DNA of 64,000 bases from Nansenia antarctica (GCA_963989245.1 OZ022342.1:54846817-54910816); one strand, 5' to 3'. Positions 32,614 to 44,971 are shown, counted from the first letter of the stretch. Numbers and translations are program-made. Notes: generated from the sequence alone by a model not told the origin.

Positions 32614-34440
32614 GAGCCATGCGGAGAAGCTGAGTAGAGTGGATGCAGTCGTTGTGTCCACACTAATTCCATGGCAGGTAGATGCTATTAGGAGGCTATG
32701 GAGCGACCATGGCATGCAGAAGTGTTACGAGCGCAGGAGGGAGTACCAGCTGTCTGACTCAACCAAATAGTGAGCTTTCTCTCTATACCCACTCACACAG
32801 ACATTGTTTAACTCTATCAAATAGTGAGCCTTCCTTGAAGTGGATGCTTGACTATACCCACTCACAAAGGCTATGTTTAAAAAGACATGACAGCAGGGTG
32901 TATACAAGAAGTCAGCAATACCCAGATATGAGGTATCAATGGTTTAACACAGTGTCATCTTAATCAAAGTCTTTTCCAATGAGTTATCCTGTTATTTGCA
33001 TTTCAGTTACCTGAATGACTTGGACAGAATCACAACCTCCTCGTACATTCCCACCCTACAGGACATCTTGAGGGTACGAGTCCCCACCACAGGCATCATA
33101 GAGTATGTCTTCGACCTCAAGACCATCGTCTTCAGGTCAGTGACCTCTGGAGCAGGAGTTAAAGGTCCAGTGTGTAGTTTTGTGCTTTGCTACTTGTTGT
33201 TGACACAATGAAAATGTAAATATCCCTATGTTTTTTTTTTTTATCATGGCAAATAGGTGTATATCCTTGTAAACAACCAAAACGTAAAAAGGGGGCTTTA
33301 AAGGCCAGTGGTCGAGCTTGACACCAGATTTTACAAAATGCTTTCGGGAACCAAAACTGAGCCCATTACTGAACGTTCCTTCAATCTCACTGCCTGATCT
33401 GCAGTGATTTATCATGGTCATTTAGCACTATTTCAAAGGTCAAATCCTACACAATGCAAAAGGAGAAATGAGGAGTTGGTGACTGACAGCGACAGCACTA
33501 ATGGCACACTAGCTAATCATAGAATTATGACAATAATGCCATTGATAATAACCAGTATTAGGATAATGTGAGGGTAATGGTGGCATAACAGATATTCTTA
33601 TCCTGATGGTGAATATTCTGGTGTCAGTTGTCCCCTGATGCCATGTTGTTTTGATCAGGATGGTGGATGTGGGGGGTCAGAGGTCAGAGAGGAGGAAGTG
33701 GATCCACTGTTTTGAGAGGGTCACCTCTATCATCTTCCTGGTGGCTCTGAGCGAGTACGACCAAGTCCTTTACGAATCTGTGAATGAGGTGAGGCCAAAG
33801 ACTCAAATGACTTGAAGACATTAAGCAATGATCATTTATTATTTCAAATTGTATTATTCGCCTATGAGTATCTTTCCTGTTTGTTTGTTTTCTACCCCTG
33901 ACTAAGAGAAAGTGATTCCTGTCCTCTTACAGTGGGTCAGTGACAAAGGTGTACTTTTTGTGATGGTGTTTGAATACTTAGAACCGATTGGAGGAGAGCA
34001 GAGCCCTCTTCAAGACCATCGTCTCCTACCCCTGGTTCCAGGAATCCTCCTTCATTCTCTTCCTCAACAAAACTGATCTCCTAGAGGAGAAAATCACACA
34101 CTCCAACCTTGTTGACTACTTCCCAATGTATACCGGTTAGTCTTGTTTTATGTGTGTATACATATCTGTGGTATGATTTGTATGAATTATATGAAGATAC
34201 TGTACAAAGTACACTTCCAGTGATGTTTTGTATTCATTTATTTGCAAAGGTCCTCGAAACAATGTAGAGACTGCGAAGAAGTTCATCCTGAATATGTACG
34301 TGGATCAGCACGTGGGAAGAAGCAAACCCCTGTACAACCACTTCACCTGCGCCACAGACACAGAGAACATCCGTGTCGTCTTCAAAGACGTCAAGAACAC
34401 GCTCCTCAGAGACAACCTGGAACATTTCAATCTGCAATAG
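30733..34440 (+). CDS. gna14: G protein alpha subunit 14-like (Gq family)
   Basis: Gq-class alpha subunit, expected to activate phospholipase C-beta. Seven exons of 121, 185, 155, 129, 130, 154 and 191 nt give 354 aa (human GNA14 has 355). Motifs intact: N-terminal ECCMSEE, GTGESGKST, RVRVPTTG, DVGGQRSE, FLNKTDLL, TCATDT. It is more diverged than gnaq and ends LEHFNLQ instead of the usual FNLV/YNLV. Exons: 30733-30853, 32233-32417, 32615-32769, 33007-33135, 33659-33788, 33982-34135, 34250-34440. Named from position next to gnaq (as GNA14 in tetrapods) and from YFPMYTGP-type sequence; a GNA15-like origin is less likely because it lacks that family's insert. Confidence 0.85.
32537..32611 (+). 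repeat. (TG)37 array forming the gna14 exon 3 acceptor region
   Basis: An uninterrupted TG array runs into TTAG, whose AG at 32613-32614 is the exon 3 acceptor. There is therefore no ordinary pyrimidine tract; the 3' splice site depends on the UG repeat or on elements upstream of it. Exon 3 is 155 nt, so skipping it would shift the frame. Confidence 0.9.
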
Positions 34441-35080
34441 GTCAGCGTAAGTCAGTGCAGTAGATCTTCACAAGCTTGCTTGCTATTATAGAAATGATAG
34501 AAAGGGTCAGTCATAGTGTAAATCTCATGACTTCAGAAACACATAGATACTTTTATATTAACAATGAGTGTTTTCTACATATTTGACAAACCCATATTTT
34601 GCATTAAGAAAATTATGGAATTGTTCAGCTTTTTATAAATGACCATTGATAACTATTATTGTGCCCCTGTATATGCGTGTCATGTGATGGGGTGTCAGTG
34701 TGTCCAGCAGTAAACATTTAATTAATTAATTAGGGGAACCCTAGATCCAGAGGAAAATTGAATGCAAATTGAAGTTCACTCCCAGACAGAACCACCCCCC
34801 CCCCCCCCCCCCCACCCTCCCATGTTAAAAGGCGTGAGATAAACACTGTTAGGAATGTGGCCCACCCTGTCTCACAACCCAGGGCTCATGCATGTGGGAC
34901 CAGGAAGTAAATAGCTTTGGAACCTCTGTTGCTTACTTTACAATGATGTCATAATGTATGCATGGTTCAAGTTGTTCTGTGTTGTATATGAAACCTGTAT
35001 TTACTGTCATGTTTCATGATGTGTGTACAGTGTCTGTATATTTTTTACCAATCTTTTTAGTAAACAATTAAAATGAAATT

Positions 35081-35111
<31 letters not shown>

Positions 35112-35220
35112 ACGTGTGTACGTGTGTACATGTGTGTGTGCACACTCTCACTCCGTGAGACAGAAGGAGGGGGAGAGAGATTAAGAGAGACACAGAGATG
35201 TTATGAATAAATCATTCAAA
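34441..35220 (+). other. gna14 3' untranslated region
   Basis: Contains an ATTAAA at 35067-35072 directly before a GT array (about 35086-35140) and an AATAAA at 35206-35211. A C-run lies at 34795-34813. Either signal could end the transcript. Confidence 0.5.
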
Positions 35221-35448
35221 TCTACCTTTCTGTGAGTGCTGTCCTACTCATGTCTAATTTGACAAAGTGTGAGAAATAGAAAAGGTATTTCCTAAATGAT
35301 ATTTAATGTATTATGATACAGCCGTGTTGGTCAAGTACACAGACTGGTGTTGATTAACCATACAGTATGAGACTTAGGCGTGGCAGGAATCAGGATAATG
35401 TTGTGGCAATGACCTTTGTACCAAACATGCTGCTATGTCTGAGGTCAG

Positions 35449-35489
<41 letters not shown>

Positions 35490-36182
35490 TGTTTGATTGG
35501 TGAGACTGAGACGAAGGCAGAGGTGAGTGACTAAGGTGAAACAAATGTGAGCCCGACAAAAGAATATGCCATCAAAGAAAGGTACACCAATTACTGTGGT
35601 CAGTTCCCCTCAGTGTAAAGCACAAAACAGAGTAGTAGGAACTAAGTGCAAACAGTGGGACTTTTTATGTGCATTGTCTTCTTGTTTCTGTTTGTCTCAT
35701 CACCATAGATGACAGATGACAGTGCTTTTTTATTTGTATATGCATGTTATTGTCCTCTGGACCATAATATATTTGTGGGAGGATAAGATTTATTGCTTAT
35801 GTTAAAGCCACAATCCATAATTCATGAAGCAATTTTTGAATATATATATGTATTACATATAGCCTACCTATTACATAGATGCCTCATGGCCTTAATACAA
35901 CTGTTTTGTTGTTTTTCAAATTATGGATTGTGTTCAATTTCTGAATATTTGCTAATCAAAGACCATCAAAGCATTCGAATTGTCTCTAGAGTAATTCTTT
36001 ATTGGGTCAATGACGTGACGTGCATATTTTTGTGTCATGTATATTATTTCCATTTAAAAATAGATTAATCAATTCAAGTCATATATGATTTTATTCTATA
36101 CAACATGGTTAGTTTGAATGTATTGTCAGTACATTCTAATAATATGGATTACTTTGTGTTTTAGCATCTCAAACCCCCAAAA
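35221..36182. other. spacer downstream of gna14
   Basis: Contains a (CT)n array at about 35453-35486. Otherwise AT-rich sequence with no recognisable gene or repeat end. Confidence 0.5.
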
Positions 36183-38560
36183 TGTCAGGTGGCGCAACCG
36201 TCTCAACAAAGGAACAGATTAAGAACACTGTTAAAAGTGGTATTTTAATAATAATATATTCAATATAAAATACTGTGGCATGATTTTATGTTTGAAACCT
36301 TTCAAATAAACACACATTTACAAATAACAATAGTTTTAAAGCTATTGAGATTATTGAGGAACTTTTGTCCCGTAAAAAAAGTTCCTCAAATGTCAGGGTG
36401 GCACAACCGTAAACATGGGACTTTTATTTTGAAATCAAGAGACTATTGCATCAGCCAAATGTTTCATCATCCAGAGGACCCTGTCTGACATCTGTGGCTG
36501 AGTGAAAAGATTTGTAGAGCGCTCTCAAATATTGATAAAAATAGATAGTTTCACCTCAGAGGTAGGAGGGTATATTTTCCATGTCAGGTTGTACAACCAA
36601 TGTAAAACTAGGAAAATGTTATTTTATCATAAAACTACTATTCTGTTTTAAAATGATTTGTATGATATTGCTAGCATAGGTCAAAGCTAATGCAGGTGTC
36701 CAAGTAGAAGCCTGTTTAATTTGAAATCAGTGGCAAAAGTCAGGTGGTGCAACCGGTATGTCAGTTGGCGCAACCACAATTAATGCCACTATATGGAATA
36801 AATAATGTTATTTAAAGCTCCAAGATGCTCTAAAATGTGTATTTGTGTCTACTTAAATATATATTAACACTTTTAAACATTTCACGATTATAATGTCTTT
36901 AATTTTAATCATTTTAGATGCCGCTATCAGTGAAGGAAAAAGCAGCCCAAAAACAATGATTATTATTTATTTATTTTGTCTAATAGATATAGATCAGTGG
37001 AGGCTCCTCCATAGAGGTGGAGGAGGCCTGGCCTCCCCAATAATTTGAGAGAAGAGAGAGAGATTTTAAAAAGCAATAATTATATTTTTTATTTTTTATT
37101 TTTTATTTATTTAACAAAAAACATATTTTAAATTGTTTTATATTAATATTATTTATTAATATTATTTCCGTTTTGTTCATAAATATTTTCCATGGCTAAA
37201 ACCCAATATTGCAATTGTAAAGCACCTACAGGCCAGAATCCCTATCCGTTTCTATTGAAGGAGGCCAGGCCTCCTGTCGAAAAGTGGTTTCTCATAGAAG
37301 TCAATGTAATGCAATTTTTTTCATGGCAATATGTGATTGGCCCATCACTGAAAATGGGTGGGAACAGGAGGCCTCTCCTCCGTTGTAGTACTTTTTTTCC
37401 GCCACACGCGTGTATGAGTGCTGTTCTGCAGGATAAATATTAGAAATGAGTCCAGGGCTGAATGATTGACATTTTGTTCGTCCAATCACATGAAGCCATT
37501 TTGAGAATTCGCCAGTCACTTCAGTCAAAGAAACACTCCATAGTGTCTACGAGTGTCCTATCAACTTGTCCTTTACAGGACACGTCTAGAACACCCATGG
37601 CTATTATCCCTGAAAATAATAGCTCATTTGGCCAAATACTTTTGCTTAAAATGACCTCAGAAATCGGCGAGATTCTGGCGCGATTTATACATCGAATAGG
37701 TAGACAACATTTAGGATTTATTGAACAGTTTTATTTTTAATGTAGTCGATTTCGTTTTATTACAAGTCAATGTAATATTCTTCCATATCAAATGGAGTCC
37801 TGGAGAGAGTATGCCGCCCCTCAGCTAAACCAGTGGTGAGTTGAACTAATCAGATGTCTCTACCAGTGTTACACCACTAGTTCTCAGTAGTAATACCACT
37901 CCATTGCATGTCTGTGTTTCTCAGCAGATGAAGCCAGCTGGAACCAGTACTGTCCTCACAACATTAAACATTTTTATTTATTTATATTAAATATATTGAA
38001 TAAAACTACATTTGATAAAGAAACTGTTACTTATCTTTTTTATATGCTAAACTTGATTAAATTGATGATTACATGTTGAAGCTGTAGAAGAAGAAGAATG
38101 AAAAATGTAGGCTAAACTAAATTGTTTTTTAACCACATAATTATCAAATTCCTGCCTTTTACACATGTTCACTGGGCATTTATATTACATCCAAATGTCA
38201 TTTCTTAACTTAATTATCAGGCAGGCTCATAGACTTACAGCAATGTCATTTCTTCAGGCAGGCACATAGGCTAAGCTCTGCACAATGAATTCCATCAATC
38301 AGAACTTTCTGATTGTAGCTTACACTCCAAATAGTGTGCCTTTGTCCAGCACAAAGACAGATAAGAAGAACAGGGAACATTCCATCGCGAGTGAAGCGAG
38401 CAAGCGGAAAAAAATTGGCCTCCTCAATTCTGGAAGTCACCAGCCTCCACTGATATAGATAGATATATAGATAATAGATACATGACAAATATTTCACTTA
38501 ATAAATAAATAATAGGAAAATATAAATACTTTAACAAATAATTGGTTGCGCCACCTGACA
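36183..38560. mobile_element. candidate DNA transposon with repeated TGTCAGGTGGCGCAACC motif, split by a hAT element
   Basis: A 17-bp motif of the form TGTCAGGTGGCGCAACC occurs at 36183-36200, 36391-36409, 36582-36598, 36739-36755 and 36759-36775, and once inverted at 38544-38560, just beyond the hAT insertion. Multiple same-orientation copies near one end with an inverted copy at the other resemble transposase-binding repeats of a DNA transposon. No transposase frame is visible and I cannot name the family. Confidence 0.5.
36995..38452. mobile_element. hAT-like non-autonomous element, 1.46 kb
   Basis: Inverted ends CAGTGGAGGCT and AGCCTCCACTG flanked by the perfect 8-bp duplication ATATAGAT (36987-36994 and 38453-38460). 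This end sequence is shared with very abundant salmonid repeats, from memory. The interior has T-rich and unique stretches but no transposase frame. It interrupts the motif-bearing element around it. Confidence 0.85.
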
Positions 38561-39000
38561 GTTTTTGAGCAATTAAGTTAGAAATACAGTAAAACATTTT
38601 TTTTAAACAAATTAACAAATGCGCATGTTTAAGCACATTGTCACATACTAAAAAAAATAAAATAATTAGAAGCCTTATTCGTCATTGACCCTATTGCAGT
38701 TTCAGAATTTTACAATTTTGTGGTATTCTTCAGCTCCTTTTCCAATCATAGTTTTTCTTTTTAGCCCTCAGTGCTTATGAAACCTTTTTCAGTTGCGCTG
38801 TCTGGCTCCTCTCAGCTGGTCACTATTAACGCACGCACGCACGCGCGCACGCACACACACACGCGCGCACACACAAACATACGCACACTTATTAATTCCC
38901 TGGTTATTAATAATAATAATGCACACATCCTACCAGAGGCAGCAACTGCCAAGAGCTGTTGAAGCAGGTGATCACCCTTATTTGGTAGTAGTCCTGGTCA
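38561..39000. other. spacer before prune2 first exon
   Basis: AT-rich, with a short ACGC/CA array at about 38830-38875. No gene seen. Confidence 0.5.
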
Positions 39001-39154
39001 TGTGACCAGAAAATGGCGGAAGCTGTGAGCTGTTTGTAAGCTGAGCATCTCTACCGAGAGGCTGGGAGGAAGAGACAGAGAGGGAGGCAGGAACAGTGGG
39101 ACACATCCATGCTCTGAGAAAGACAAGGACAGAGAACCCTGTGCCCCAGCAGTG
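39001..39154 (+). promoter_or_regulatory. putative prune2 transcription start and non-coding exon 1
   Basis: AAAATGGCGG at 39010-39019 matches the YY1 core motif that often sits at vertebrate start sites, and its ATG opens a tiny upstream frame (39013-39039, MAEAVSCL). A donor GTGAGT follows CAGTG at 39154. The next acceptor, TTTTCCTACAG ending at 40080, leads into the exon with the likely start codon. Confidence 0.4.
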
Positions 39155-39381
39155 GTGAGTGGACAGGATTCATATAAAAGGATAATAAGAGGATGGAGAA
39201 GAGAGAGATGTACTGTCTTTTTTTTTTTCTATAGCAGGGAGACAGGAAGAGATAGATCGATAGAGAGAGAGAGAGGTAGGGAGGGAGGGACTGCTGTCAA
39301 CAGCACTGTGGTCCAGCACTGTATGTAAGATGGCTCAGCATCCTCAGCATGGAGGACAGCTGCCTATGGTTAAATTCAGTA

Positions 39382-39384
<3 letters not shown>

Positions 39385-39443
<59 letters not shown>

Positions 39444-39446
39444 TGT

Positions 39447-39499
<53 letters not shown>

Positions 39500-39540
39500 T
39501 GTGTCTGTGTCTGTGTCTGTGTGCCTGCGTATGTGTTTGT
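39385..39540. repeat. (GT)n microsatellite
   Basis: Long GT array with GTGTGG and GTGTCT variants, in the first prune2 intron. Shorter GT arrays follow at about 39895-39926, 40018-40044 and 40183-40230. Confidence 0.95.
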
Positions 39541-39892
39541 GAGTAAAACAGCAATATGCTATTGATAATCAGCAATGTTTTTGTCGCATTTTCTAATACA
39601 ATCAGATTTCCTCTGGACACATCTGGGAAGAAAACCTGCGATCTGTATTTTCACGTGCGTAAGCACACGTGACGGTTGTGCATTTGCATCTGTGCCCAAT
39701 CCGCACTGGAGTGAACGTGTGATCATTTGAATCAGCAGCAGCCGAGGCAGGGAGGAGAATGTTCCAGCCTCCCCCTCCCTTTCCCCTTCCTCCTCCCCCA
39801 CCCTCCCCCCTGGATTATTCACAGCCGAGGATGAGAGATCTGACGACCTTTAACCTCAATACCCCTCCCTTACCCCCCCCCCCCTGATGTGG

Positions 39893-39927
<35 letters not shown>

Positions 39928-40016
39928 ACTCCTCTGTGTTCTCTCCTACAGTAGACTGATAGAGGAGAACGAACAGTGCGTGTCACTGTTTCACTGGACT
40001 CCTCTGTGTGCGTTTG

Positions 40017-40047
<31 letters not shown>

Positions 40048-40097
40048 ATGTGTCAATGTTTAACATGTGTTTTCCTACAGTAGGCCCCCCTGAGGGG

Positions 40098-43000
40098 ATG
40101 GACCTGGCTTCTGAGAGTCACATGATGAGCTCCGACGGGGCAGAGGGCAGACCTGGTAAGGCTCAGAAATACATTGTTAATATTATGTGTGTGTGTGTGT
40201 ATGGGTGTGGGTGTGGGTGTGGGTGTGGGTCACATTGTGTGTATGAGGGCAGATCACTTTGCCCTCAGAATTATAAATTCATAAATTAAGAGAGAGAGAG
40301 ATAGTTGTAACATGCATCTACCTTGTACTACCCCACAGCCCCTCCCACCTCGCTACCCCTGCAGGGTGGCCCCTCCCAGAGGAAGAAGCTCTCCGCCCCA
40401 CGTATCAGCCTCTCATTGGACCAGAGTGAAGACGACGCCCTAGAGACCCCCGACGACCTGGACATCAACGTGGACGACCTGGACACCCCAGACGAAGCGG
40501 ACTACCTAGACTATACTGACAATGAGATTGACTGGGAGGGTGGGTCCATACCGCATGTAGGGTCCATACCGCAGACACTCTCGTACTGATCTAGTTTTCC
40601 GGACACTTCCACCCGATCGGGTCGGAAGATCTGGTGGACCAACGCATCAAATTTGGCCTTCTTTTACCGTTAACCTTACCTTGCATTTCTGTAGCCATGC
40701 CTTGCACTTGTGTGATTCACTAAAATCCAATAATATAAATTAATTCCCACCAAGGCAGGCTTGAGTCGTTGTTACTCCAGGCTTTTAAAGCGCTGTGCGA
40801 AAAAGCTTGGAGACAAGGTTACTTTCATACCTACCTCACCTGGCATTACTGTGGGTGCAAGAGTTATTCAATAGTGTATAGCTGGTCCACAGTCAAAAAT
40901 GAGATTTACAGATTAGGTTTTACTATTTATTTTATTCAGGGATAGGAATCTACTCACCGCTGAAAAGAAGAAGCCTTTAAATCTCTTGTGTGCAGACTTT
41001 CGACACATCTCTTGCTCACAAGGTTTTCAGCTACTCATGCAGGAAAAGTGCTTATTCATTCATCACTAAGAATTGTATTACAGCAAAATTTGATCTTTCA
41101 ATTATAGAGAAGCACATTTGTATTGAACTTCCATTTTTCTTCCAAGAGTGGTCAAATATCTCTTACAAATTCAGTTTGTTCCACAATTGATGCACCTTGG
41201 CAGGACTTCGAGGTATCAGCAGTATAGGTTTTCATTAGCTCTAGCCTACCCCTTTCATGAGTGGTGCAGTAAAAACAGTTTTTCAGTTGTATAATAACAA
41301 TACATTTGATTTATGTGTGTTTTTCTGAACACCCCAAGACCCTTTACATCATGGATACTGAATTATCTCAAGCGGGGGGCCATTTAGCGGACACATTTAT
41401 CCAGAGCGACTTACATTGCATTGAGTGCATACATTCTTCAGTATGTATGGTCCCAGCAGGAATTGACCCACAACCTAAGCGTTGTTAGCGCCATCATTGT
41501 TTTATTTCAAAATAATCTGTAGTGCAGTGTTTCTTTGCAATTTAGAGATCACTTTGTGCATTTCTATGCAGTTTAACACATTTCTTGAAACCTTTAGCAG
41601 GTCATTTTTATCGGAGATGAATGAATGAATGAATGAATGAATGAATGAATGGACTTTATTGTCATTGCTACAGTACAGGTACCAAACAACGAAATTTAGG
41701 AGGGGTGGCTCCCCTGGTGTTAGGAAAGGGAAAAAAAAACACTTTAAAAAAAATCACAAGAAGGGAAGGAGCTGGTTTACATAAATAAAGGCTATGTACA
41801 CTATCCACTGTACTATACTGTACAGATAGACGACTAGGGTTGTCATATTGCACAATAGTATTGTTTCACGTTATTTAAAGTGTCACAGTTTGCAGGCTTG
41901 AAAGGTATATATTACAATAACAGTGATAAAAGATAGCACAAGAGCAGATGTAAGTCATATCAATAAGGTGGTCCATATTTCGTGTCACATTTAATGAAAA
42001 AAAATAGTCTTTATCCTATAATTTGGCTTTTAAATGCAGTCTCTTGAATAAAAAGTGGGGACGACAAAAATGTAATTTTCAAAAAGTGAGTGGGAGCCAT
42101 GCTTAATGAAACCTACAGGACGCCCCTGAACATGAACATACGCAGCGGAAGGTCAGATGTAAATATGTTCAATGTGGAATCACAACAATTTATATGAAAA
42201 TAAAGAATACAAAATAAAACATAGGCAGTCATTTCTAAGCGTTTTCCCGCAGGCCACCAATTGAGTATTACTGCTTTAGATAATAGAACAGCAGAAGAAG
42301 AATGAATTGACTCACAGTTTAGGTCCTCTGTGTTTTCTGAGAGTTAATTAACATGCAGTATTTCGACCTTTTCTTCAGAACCAGAACACCCGACAGCCAA
42401 TCGGAGTGGTGCGGTGAAGGAGCAATGTGACCCTATCCCGACCTGCAGTGCTGAGGAGGAGCGTCAGGATGCCAAGCTGTGGAGGACAGTCGTCATCGGA
42501 GAGCAGGAGCACCGCATCAACATGAAGAGCATCGAGCCCTACCAGAGAGTCATCTCCCATGGAGGTAATGGCCAGTTACCCCAGACAAAGACAGAGAGAC
42601 AGACAGGCATAGGACAGAGAAAAAGAGAGAAAAACAACCAAATACTGTACCAGCTCTTCCCCATAATCCCTTTTAACTGTCCACTCCAAAAATAATACGA
42701 ATCTAACTGAAATCTTTCCTTCCCTTTCCCCCCCCCATCCATCAGGCTACTATAGAAACGGAATGAACGCCATCATAGTGTTTGCAGCGTGTTTCCTCCC
42801 GGACAGTGACAGTGAGGACTACCATGACGTGATGGAGAACCTCTTCCTGTGAGTCCTGCTGTACCACTCCCCACCTTCACCGGGAATCTCACACTCATAG
42901 ATATTCACAAGCATTCATCACTGCCCTGAGTCTCACATCACATAACATGTACCTATTCTATTTTAGATACTGATGTCATTGTGTTTTCTTTCCAGAAAAA

Positions 43001-43424
43001 AGCTGGTTTCCCAAGCTGGTTTTTAATTTGGCTAGACAAAATGACCCTAAAGGACAATAATCTTCTTTTGATCTATATGAACCCCACTAGATCATTCATC
43101 CTGTAATAACATCTTGAGGAATGTCATCCTCATTGCTCTTTATACATGTTCAAAGTACCCCCCTGGATTGGTGTGTAGTGCAGGGCCCCTTCATGCTGTG
43201 TGGGCCTGTGTGCAGGTATGTGATCAGCACTCTGGAGCTGATGGTGGCGGAGGACTACATGATCGTCTACCTGAACGGAGCCACGCCCCACAGGAGGATG
43301 CCGGGCCTGGGTTGGCTCAAGAGGTGCTACCAGATGATTGACAGAAGGTCAGTTGACTGATTGATTTATTGCATCTAGAGATATAGATATAGCTAAAGCT
43401 GATTCATTTCATATTTAGATATAC

Positions 43425-43481
<57 letters not shown>

Positions 43482-43909
43482 AGCGGAGGTGATTTGGAAT
43501 CACACCTTTGTTATGAGGTAGCCCTGCTTGCGGCTTCTAAGCCCAGATATAGCCCCTGTGCCGGGAGGATCCATGCCAGAGGTCCCCAGTTCACGCCGGT
43601 TACGTATAGAAAGCCTACAGTCAGCTCCTCCATAGTGGATCATATTACATCATGAACAATGTTCCATCCAGGCTCCGGAAGAATTTGAAATCCTTCATCA
43701 TCGTCCACCCGTCCTGGTTTATAAGGACCATCTTAGCCGTCACCAGGCCCTTCATAAGGTAATGATGGCATCTCTGTGTTACGTTACACACATTCATAAT
43801 AATCAAGTTCAAATCACACATTATAGAGCAAGTTGATGTTTGAAGTGAGCAGGAAAATTATGTTTTGTTCAACAGTATCAAACATGTATAGGCTTTCGTT
43901 CAGCTTCAA

Positions 43910-43940
<31 letters not shown>

Positions 43941-44971
43941 GCGTGTGTGTGTGTTTTGGAATGTTTTTGTCACAGCACGAAGTTCAGCAACAAGATAAAG
44001 TATGTGAACAGCTTGGCTGAGCTGCAGGAACTCATCCCCATGGAATACGTTCATATCCCAGAGTGCATCATTAGGTGAGTTCAATCCTCCCATCTCCCCT
44101 CCTCCCCTGGATCCTAGCCCCCTCTCCTTTATCAGCCTGTGTGTGCCTGTATAGAGGTTTACCCTGTGAATGACACTCTATCGATTCATCTTCTGTTGGC
44201 ATCTCTCACCCCTAGCCTTGATGAGGAGCTGAAGGAAGCAGCGGAAAACTCAAAGTAAGCATAGACTCAGTCCCTCTCATTACTCCCTTCACTGGAGAAA
44301 CAACAGAACGTCCTCTGCCTCTGTTCTCCCTTCACCAGCCTCTCATTTATCAAACCCACCTGTTTAAGATCACAGACACTCCTGCTGGATGAGAGCCTGA
44401 TGAGGATGTTTGATTCCCCCGTGTTCATAATTATGAGAAAAAAGGTAGCAGGACATAATAAGGACAATATGGTAAATTAATGTATGTCATTTGTCATCAA
44501 TAGCATTCAACCACTCATTACGGTCATATGGTTGCCTAGTGGTGATGCATAACACCATGGAAGATTATCAGATACGAATGCAGAATTGCAGTAAGAAGCA
44601 TACTTTAACTGTTACCATGTTTGCTGAGGCCCATATATACTATGACTTCTACGTGCTGCACAGACGTTTATGATCCATATGATAAGGCTTACATTATTTT
44701 AATTTTTCTTATTTTTTTTAACACTTTAACGTTCCCATATCAGAGCGGTCTGTGAGTGTTTCCTCTGTTCTCGTCCTTAGAGTGAGCAGCTTCCTCCAGG
44801 GACCTGAGCCAACCCCGGGGAGGCTAGAGTAAGACCTCTAAGTTGCTTGTTTAACACCTTACAAGAGAGATGGCCTTGTCTTAGTGCCCTGCCCTTTATA
44901 TAAACACACCAATGTGTCTGTTTTCTTGTTCTCTCGGCAGACCTGATAAAGCCAACGGGAGCAGCTCTTAA
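40098..44971 (+). CDS. prune2: short PRUNE2/BMCC1-type BCH-domain protein
   Basis: BNIP2-family scaffold with a C-terminal BCH (CRAL-TRIO-like) domain, which in relatives binds kinesin light chain, small GTPase regulators and glutaminase. Ten coding exons give 327 aa: RKKLSAPRISLSLDQSE, an acidic stretch with WE/DD motifs (DLDTPDEADYLDYTD), then EEERQDAKLWRTVVIGEQEH, SHGGYYRNGMNAIIVFAACF, MVAEDYMIVYLNGATPHRRM, FIIVHPSWFIRTILAVTRPF and IPMEYVHIPECII. It matches PRUNE2 better than BNIP2 or ATCAY (KLWRTVVIGEQE, INVDDLDTPDEAD). Exons: 40098-40155, 40339-40539, 42379-42564, 42746-42848, 43216-43347, 43672-43758, 43976-44074, 44216-44254, 44781-44828, 44941-44971. The N-terminal DHH/exopolyphosphatase-like region and giant exon of long PRUNE2 are not found upstream. 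The start at 40098 is inferred from the first ATG of a well-spliced exon. Confidence 0.88.
41388..41490 (+). mobile_element. fragment of a widespread teleost interspersed repeat
   Basis: CATTTAGCGGACACATTTATCCAGAGCGACTTACA is a variant of a motif seen in very many fish genomes (described here from memory); the core TTATCCAGAGCGACTTACA recurs at about 61046-61069 inside the pcsk5 region. Lies in a prune2 intron. Confidence 0.6.
41613..41735 (-). mobile_element. retroposon 3'-end fragment with (ATTC)n tail, copy 2
   Basis: Same sequence and orientation as 13333-13440: GTACAGGTACCAAACAACGAAATTT preceded by (ATGA)n. Likely a LINE-type 3' end on the minus strand, within a prune2 intron. Confidence 0.55.
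43427..43477. repeat. (TA)n microsatellite
   Basis: Pure TA array in the prune2 intron after the exon ending at 43347. Confidence 0.95.

Noticed and set aside
30733..34440. Assignment of the second G alpha gene to gna15 or gna11
   Set aside because: It lacks the GNA15 insert before the TCATDT region, and synteny next to gnaq and prune2 fits gna14.
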